From Diphasiastrum complanatum (taxonomy: Eukaryota; Streptophyta; Lycopodiopsida; Lycopodiales; Lycopodiaceae): a DNA stretch of 64,000 nucleotides. How positions within the stretch are numbered: position 1 is the first letter of the stretch; every line of letters starts with the position of its first letter. Positions 58,270 to 64,000 of the stretch are shown piece after piece. A program made the translations under genes and the position numbers. The stretch covers positions 23,070,178 through 23,134,177 of the forward strand of contig CM055107.1 in assembly GCA_029204225.1 (NCBI GenBank), written 5' to 3'. The notes under the pieces were generated by a model. The model was given only the letters and a program-made list of their open reading frames with translations, made no database searches and was not told where the DNA came from.

Positions 58270-59704
58270 GTCATCGTAGTAGTAAGCATGATGAGATTTG
58301 GGCCCGTAAAGCTTTTGATGAATGGAGGTAGTTTCGAGGCTACAGTACTCCTGAAAGTATTGAAGATTTTTCTAAACATGAAGATATTAAAAATTTTGTG
58401 AAGATGTTAGCTATGTTTTTATTGCAGGTTATTAAGAAAGGTGGACAGCTGTACCCTCCGGAAAGGTCCAGCTAAATTGTTTCTCAAGTCTTGTCATTAC
58501 ATTACATCTTTTATTATTGCTATGATAGCATGGTTCATGGATTATGATTTTCTGAGATGTTTTTGTAGTATTCAAGCCTTATTCAGAGGCATTGGTAGAT
58601 TGATACATGCTCATCAAGCTCAACATGTACTTGAACATGGGGATACTGTTATATCTTTTAACATTCTTACATATTCTCAATATAACTGTGTCAAGCTTGA
58701 TGCTGATGAAGTTGTCATTTATTCATCTATTGCTGGTTTGGGCAAAAGTGTGAAAAAAAAGTGTTGTGTTGACAATTAACGAGGAAATTCTTGCACAAGA
58801 AATATGTGAACCCACTAGTAGTTCTGGTGTGAATCTTAGATTTGGCTACTTTTGTACTCAGAATTTTTTCATTCAAGGTGCTTCTGAGCTTTGCAAGCTT
58901 GATGATACTGATTTCGGTTTAGGATCTGATACAAGTGGTCGTGCCATTCTAAGGTAATTATGGTATACGTGTTGTGTTTTGGTACGTTTTAGAGATTGTG
59001 TTTTGTGTCTTGACATTTTATTTGGAGGCTATATTTTGTCATTGTTCTAGAACAGGAACGGTCAAGGTATTTCAAAGAATTGGCATTTTGATGTTTCTCG
59101 ATGTGGTCTTGAATATCACCAACCTGTAGTTGATTGTGGTGTCAAGGATGTTTTGGATACTTACAATGTTCTTATCAATCATCATCCTCAAGGATCTGAT
59201 GAGAAATTGGGCCCCATCCTTTATTTTTGACACCTCGCATGAATGGAAACCTTCGGATGCAATTTGGTTTTTGAAATGTCTAATCGGGAGGAATACACTA
59301 AGGACTCTGACATTACGGCTTAGTAGTGACCTTAACCTGAAAAATAAGATAATCAGTAACAAAACTGGTAGGGGTGTTGGAATTAGTAGGATGGAAGAAG
59401 CGTTTGTACTTGTGGAGTATGGTATGCTATTGTTTGGTGATCATGATGCAAAGTCATATGGGAAGTATGATTTTGTGATTGTAATTTTTTTTTTATGCTT
59501 CGTTTCATCAGTGTTTTAGTTTTATTGTATGTTATTCTGGTTCCTTTTTTAATGTTCATGTTGTCTTTTATGTAGGGACAATTTTAGTGAAAAAATGGTT
59601 CGTGATCGAGCTATGCAGTGCATAATATCAGGAGAGACATGGAATCGAAAGGCATTACGGTTTGAGGATGCATTACAGCATCAGTTTCACAACTTGAGCA
59701 ATTG
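58270..59704 (+). pseudogene. Crypton-type tyrosine recombinase-like gene (DUF3504/QRICH1-like), degenerate
   Basis: The first exon reads DEIWARKAFDEWR, a TAG, then STPESIEDFSKHEDI, FVKMLAMFLLQVIKKGGQLY and PPER, the N-terminal helix bundle of Crypton-like recombinases. After damaged sequence it continues FCTQNFFIQGASELCKLDD and TDFGLGSDTSGRAIL. The expected catalytic Arg of the F-LRG motif is Gln here. An intron (58954-59055, GT...AG) joins in phase to GQGISKNWHFD. After a stop and frame change follow WKPSDAIWFLKCLIGRNTL, ISNKTGRGVGISRMEEAFV and LLFGDHDAKSYGKYD, which correspond to the catalytic GR...GHxxxxSYxxY block with GH changed to GD. A last exon (about 59576-59704) ends NFSEKMVRDRAMQ...EDALQHQF. 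Stops and the changed catalytic residues make it inactive. Confidence 0.65.
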
Positions 59705-60255
59705 AAACATTATGCTTAGTCTTGTTGATTTTGTTTTTGTTGCTGACAAACATGGAAACTTTTGTTCCAAGGAATAGGTAGATATTTTCTTGAACAGATT
59801 AGCATAAGAACATTGACAATGGGATATTTTCTTGAAGAGATTAGCATTGACAATGGCATAAATTGATGTCGAGTTTTTGATGGTATATGTTTGAGATAGA
59901 ATAAGTCTTACAGTATATAACTCAATACTACCTTTTTTGAATGGAAGGTGAATCATGGATTTGTTTTCGATTCTTATTATATGTCCTACATTAGTCATAT
60001 TCTTTTGCATATATGTTGTATATACAGTTGTTGTGAAGAATTGAAAAAGATTATCTATGTTAGATATAGGGGTCTTATATTTCTTATATCAAGCATCTAG
60101 GTGTAGGATGTTGATAGGACCAAATTTGGCTTAGATGGCAAATTATCCATTTCCACTTGTAATGCCACTATTTAGCCAAAATAGAGTAAGAGCTTAAAAC
60201 CCGTGCCAATTAGAGTGTAGACAAGTGTAATACTTTTGTTTGATGAAATTTAAGA
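59705..60255. other. No gene seen
   Basis: AT-rich sequence between the recombinase and copia C4. A short direct repeat (GATATTTTCTTGAA-AGATTAGCAT near 59782 and 59822) is the only structure noticed. Confidence 0.35.
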
Positions 60256-60375
60256 GGTCCAATAGGATTTAGAGGTGGAACCTTGAGGGGTCCAATATAA
60301 TTTGAGATTTGCTTGAAAATGGTCCAATAGAATTTAGAGGTGAATGGATCATTGGTCCAATAGGATTACTATGCT
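60256..60375. repeat. 33-bp tandem repeat (GGTCCAATAGAATTTAGAGGTG)
   Basis: GGTCCAATA starts at 60256, 60289, 60321 and 60354, a 32-33 base period, with ATTTAGAGGTG retained in two units. It abuts the truncated RT of C4. Confidence 0.85.
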
Positions 60376-61117
60376 CTTAGAATTTTCCATATGGAATTTT
60401 TTCAGCATAGAGTGAGCATATCTAGATTGGCATATAAAAACATGATCTTTATAAAAATCAATCTCTAGGCCTAGGATGTAATGTATTTCTCCTAGATCTT
60501 GCATTTTGAGCTCACATCCAAGTGCTAGCTTAGTTTCATCAACTAGCTTGATACAACTTTCACAAAGAATAATGTCATCAACATAAATTAGAAGAATGAC
60601 AATATTACTATCAACAAACTTTAGATACATGGAGGTCATAGTCACTAAGAGTAAATCCTAGTGAGATAAGAAAAGAATTAAGTCTTGAATACCATGATCT
60701 TGGTGCTTGCTTGAGTCCATAAAGACTTTTGAAGAACAAGCACACTTTGAACTCATCCTTGATGAATCCTTGAGGTTGTTCCATATAGATCTCCTCCTCA
60801 AGATAACCATTTAGAAAAGCATTGGATACATCTAATTGGAACACCACCTACTTAAAGAAACAAGCAAGAGAAATAAAAATTCTTATTGTCACCATCTTTG
60901 CAATGGGTGCAACGAGTGCAAAGGTCTCCTCATAATCAAGGTCGTGGATTTGAGCAAATCCTTTGGCACATAATCTTGCTTTATACTTGTTGATGGTGCT
61001 ATCATGATTGAACTTGATCCGAAATACCCACTTGCAACCAGTCACATGCTTGTTGGATGGAGGATCCACAAGCTCCCAAGTATTGTTGGTGATCAATACA
61101 TCATACTCTTGCTTCAT
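60349..61117 (-). pseudogene. C4 reverse transcriptase, truncated
   Basis: It reads [76 protein letters not shown] and the catalytic LIYVDDIILCESC (about 60560), then LGLEIDFYKDHVFICQSRYA. It breaks off in SILVNFSM-type sequence at about 60370 and is followed by a 33-bp tandem repeat. Stops at 60848 and a frame change near 60625 are present. RNase H is absent. Confidence 0.9.
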
Positions 61118-61126
61118 GGCATCATA

Positions 61127-62345
61127 CTACTCCTTGGTATTGAGTGCCTCTTGTACATTCTTTGGCTCTTCATGAGAGACATAAAAAACATAATTAGTGG
61201 AATCAAGATCCACTTGTTTGCCTTTGTCAACATATGAGAGCCTCTTAGGCTCAGATCTATCTCTCATGGATCTTCTTGGTGAGAAAATCCGAGGAGAGTC
61301 TTCTTCAATTCTCGACCCCATCACATCATAATTGTCTTCAACATCAATAATAGGTGATGCGAGTACAAAGACTCTATAGGCCTTTTTGGTGGATGAGTAT
61401 CCAACCATGATCCCTTTGCATGCACTAGGATCTTCCTTCTTCCTTGTTTCCAAGGGAGTATGGGCAAAGCATATGCATCCAAAAACTCTAAGGTAATCAA
61501 CCTTAGGCTTTTTCAAATATAAGATTTCATATGGTGACTTTCCTCCAAGAGCTATATGTGGGAGCCTATTGCAAAGATAATTTGCACAATTAATGGCTTC
61601 TCCCCAAAAATCTTTGGGCAAAGATGTCTCAATTCTCATAGATTTTGCACATTCACATAGAGATCTATTCTTTCTCTCGGCCACTTTGGAGAATAGGCAC
61701 AAGAGAACTTTCTTTTGATGCATTTGGAGATATATTCACCACCTCCATCACATCTAAGAGCTTTAATCTTGAATGAGAATTGCTTCTCTACATAAGCTTT
61801 GAAAATAAGGAAATGATCAAACACCATAGATTTAGAAGCAAGAAGATATATCCAAGTGAATCTTGTGAAATCATCAATGAAAGTAACAAAACAAGTGGCT
61901 CCTCCATTGCTTATAGTTGATGAGAAACATCTGAGTGGATTAACTCCAAAGGATGCTTGTTTTTAATAGAAGATCTTGTAAATGGCTTTTTGTGAGATTT
62001 AGCAATAACACAAGCCTCACAAGGCTTGATCTTCTTGGAGAATGACTTTGGTAAGCCAATAGCTTTGGCCTCTTTGATCATAGAGAGCATGGATTTGTAG
62101 TTGGGATGTCCCAAGCTCCTATGCCATAATTCCTCCATAGAGAGCTTGTTCACAAGAGCAACATTACAAGCATTCACATATTCATTTGGAACTAGTTTAT
62201 ACATGCCTCCAAATCTAGATCCTAATGCAAGTATCTCATCATTCTTCTTGATAGTGCAAGTATCAACATTGAATTTTACATCAAGGCCATTATCAAGCAA
62301 TTGGCCAACACTAATGAGATTCTTAGTAAGCTTAGGCACATAAAG
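61127..62345 (-). pseudogene. C4 GAG-pre-integrase and integrase
   Basis: From right to left: KVLYVPKLTKNLISVGQLLD, then ELWHRSLGHPNYKS and CEACVIAKSHKKP (HHCC zinc module), then LELIHSDV. The core is split by frame changes near 61910 and 61700, with LRCDGGGEYIS and VAERKNRSLCECAKSMR visible, ending GCICFAHTPLETRKKEDPSA. The copy is inactive, but the gene order is normal. Confidence 0.85.
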
Positions 62346-62398
62346 AACTTTAGAAAGAGAAAGAACTTTAGAGGATGCAAGCTTTAAGGGAATGTTCC

Positions 62399-63478
62399 CT
62401 ATGTCTTCAATAGGACATTCAAAATCATTTGCAGTGTATATTGATTACTTGACTCCATCATAAGTTGCAATAGAAGAGAAAGAATCCTTGGAGCTACACA
62501 TATGTGAAGAGGCTCCACTATCAATATACCATAAGCCGTCCTTCTTGAAAGGACTGGATGAGAAGCTAGAGACCATAAGAGATCTCTCTCCATCACTTAC
62601 AATAGTGTCTTCCTTCTCATTGGTGATGTTGGCTTGCTTGAGTTGATTCTTCTTCTTGAAGCGATTGGTGGCATAATGGCCTTTCTTGCCACAATAAAAG
62701 CACTTGATCTTCTTCTTCTTGAACTTGGATGATGAAGCATTAGAGGAATCATCTTCCTCCTCATCTTTGTCTTTGGATTTAGCTTTGTCCTTGCCTGAGG
62801 AATGTTGATATTGGTTCTTGCTCCTCCCTTTGTGCTTGTCCTTGGCAAAGAGGGCTTGCCATCATTATGAGTGAGAAAAAGCTTGTCCATCCTTAAGAGC
62901 TTATAGTCTTGTCTTGACTCTTCGGAAATTAGCACACTTTGGAGAGCCTCCAAACTTGGTAGCTCCTCCTTAATGGCATAGGATTGGACAATGTTATCAA
63001 ATTCACTTCTCAAGCCATTGAGAATGACTTGGACTAGCTCATTTTGATTGATGGAATCACCAATGCAAGCAAGCTCTCTATGAATATCTTTTACTCTCAA
63101 GACATAACTAGATGCACTCTCATCACTCTTTTGGCTACTTTGGAAGATTTGATTTCCAAGAGTGAGGAGCCTAGAGGTGTTCTTAGCCTCATAGATAGCC
63201 TTGGGACAATCCCAAGCTTCTTTGGATGTCGTACAAGTACCTATCTCCCTCAAAATCTCATTAGAGACATTCATCTTAATGTAGTGAAGAGCCATCCTAG
63301 CTCTCTTTTTGTATTTTTGAACCTCTTGAAAAACTTGTGGTTCTTCTTCAACTCCAAGAACTATGTCCATCACATCTCAAAGGATCAAGATGGATTCCAT
63401 CCTCATCTTCCAAATTGAATAGTTTGAAGTGGACAATCTTTCACTTGGTTCCAACAAAGATGAACTCATGGAAGACAT
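62399..63478 (-). pseudogene. C4 gag and protease
   Basis: The ATG at 63476-63478 starts MSSMSSSLLEPSERLSTSNY. One TGA lies near 63375, then DIVLGVEEEPQVFQEVQKY and YVLRVKDIHRELACIGDSI complete the gag domain. The zinc-knuckle region is Lys/Arg-rich and frame-shifted near 62850 (CFYCGKKGHYATNR-like in another frame). Protease WYIDSGASSHMC (about 62510) keeps its DSG in a different frame from the preceding stretch. Confidence 0.85.
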
Positions 63479-64000
63479 TTAAAGTGAAGAAAACTCAAAT
63501 GATGAGCAATAAATGTTGCAACACACTCTCAATAGGATCCAATAATGAAGTGCTATCTCCTCCTATGAAAGATCTTGCAACTATTTGTGAATTGATTCTC
63601 ACTAGCTACTCAAATCTCTCTAAAACAAGATCTATTTCACATCAAATGATGGACAAAAGACAAAGTTAGGATCATTTACTCTTAGCACGTGTGAAATACA
63701 CTAAGTAACCAAATTTGACTCAAACTCAATGATATTGCATGAAACAAATTAGCTATAATCTCAAATCAATGTCTAGATCACTTATAGATGAGATTGGTAA
63801 CCATACAACTGTGAACAAAGATCAAACAAGCAATCTCTTGACCAAACTAAATGTGTCCACCCAGGTCTAGGTGCCCTACCTAACCCTCTTCAAAAGCTTA
63901 TAGCTTTTGATTGGCTCAACCAAATGGAATGAAACTGATTGCATTAGAAACTAGACAAAAATAGCTTCAAAACAAGCTATCAAGCAAGATAAAAGGTTCA
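63479..64000 (-). other. 5' leader of C4
   Basis: This is non-coding sequence upstream of C4 gag on the minus strand. It contains AGCACGTGTGAAA (about 63685), half of the palindrome found in the C3 LTR, so part of this may already be LTR. No primer site or LTR terminus was recognised. Confidence 0.4.

Larger units (their letters stand above)
60349..64000 (-). mobile_element. Copia element C4, 5' part, related to C3; RNase H and 3' LTR lost
   Basis: Minus-strand gag, protease, integrase and RT are present from 63478 down to 60349, where RT ends abruptly at a tandem repeat. Gag shares DIVLGVEEEPQV and KMNVSN blocks with C3, so both belong to one family. The 5' leader continues past the gag start to the window edge; no LTR boundary was found. 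Confidence 0.8.

Overview
The window is plant nuclear DNA: almost wall-to-wall transposable elements with a few remnants of host genes. The evidence is Ty1/copia and Ty3/gypsy elements with plant-type primer sites (initiator-Met and tRNA-Asp-like), a chromovirus with a chromodomain, a hAT (DUF659) transposon with spliceosomal introns, TTTAGGG-like telomeric repeats, and host pieces that look like plant LEUNIG, plant LRR and plant small serine-rich protein genes. Cellulase-family (GH5) remnants, a reverse transcriptase with a restriction-like endonuclease and a Crypton-like tyrosine recombinase would be unusual for a flowering plant. A seed-free land plant such as a fern or lycophyte is my best guess, with low confidence.

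Layout. 1-9298: minus-strand Ty3/gypsy element (G1) with an extra 3' ORF; its central 4.1 kb (4292-8435) is inverted. 9299-17732: 3' half of a plus-strand copia element (C1), split by G1 and by a second minus-strand gypsy-type element (G3, 9734-15450, 5-bp target duplication). G3 has lost gag-pol apart from a gag scrap but keeps an extra ORF, and it carries a long foldback element with GC-rich cargo. 18190-25365: minus-strand array of partly deleted copia copies sharing LTRs, with a second internal inversion (21237-22472). 25366-28015: microsatellites, a 361-bp tandem repeat, degenerate telomere-like repeats and a LEUNIG-like exon. 28075-31490: tRNA-derived sequence, then a broken LRR gene directly downstream of a broken GH5 gene. 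About 31869-43750: hAT transposon with GGTACC-rich ends, interrupted by a 6.3-kb chromovirus (35392-41670). 45544-51766: nearly intact, young copia element with a perfect 5-bp target duplication. 53899-54267: the one intact host gene recognised (small serine-rich protein). 55014-56048: tandem repeats, G-box palindromes and a long hairpin. 56290-57994: RT plus restriction-like endonuclease. 58270-59704: Crypton-like tyrosine recombinase. 60349-64000: 5' part of another minus-strand copia element.

Nothing here forms a working pathway. The main interest is in element architecture: two element-internal inversions whose gag reading frames agree if the segment is read in the opposite sense, non-autonomous and trans-mobilised copies, and rare element classes. 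Reading frames, motifs, repeats and target duplications were read directly from the bases. Family names are from memory of conserved motifs and were not searched.
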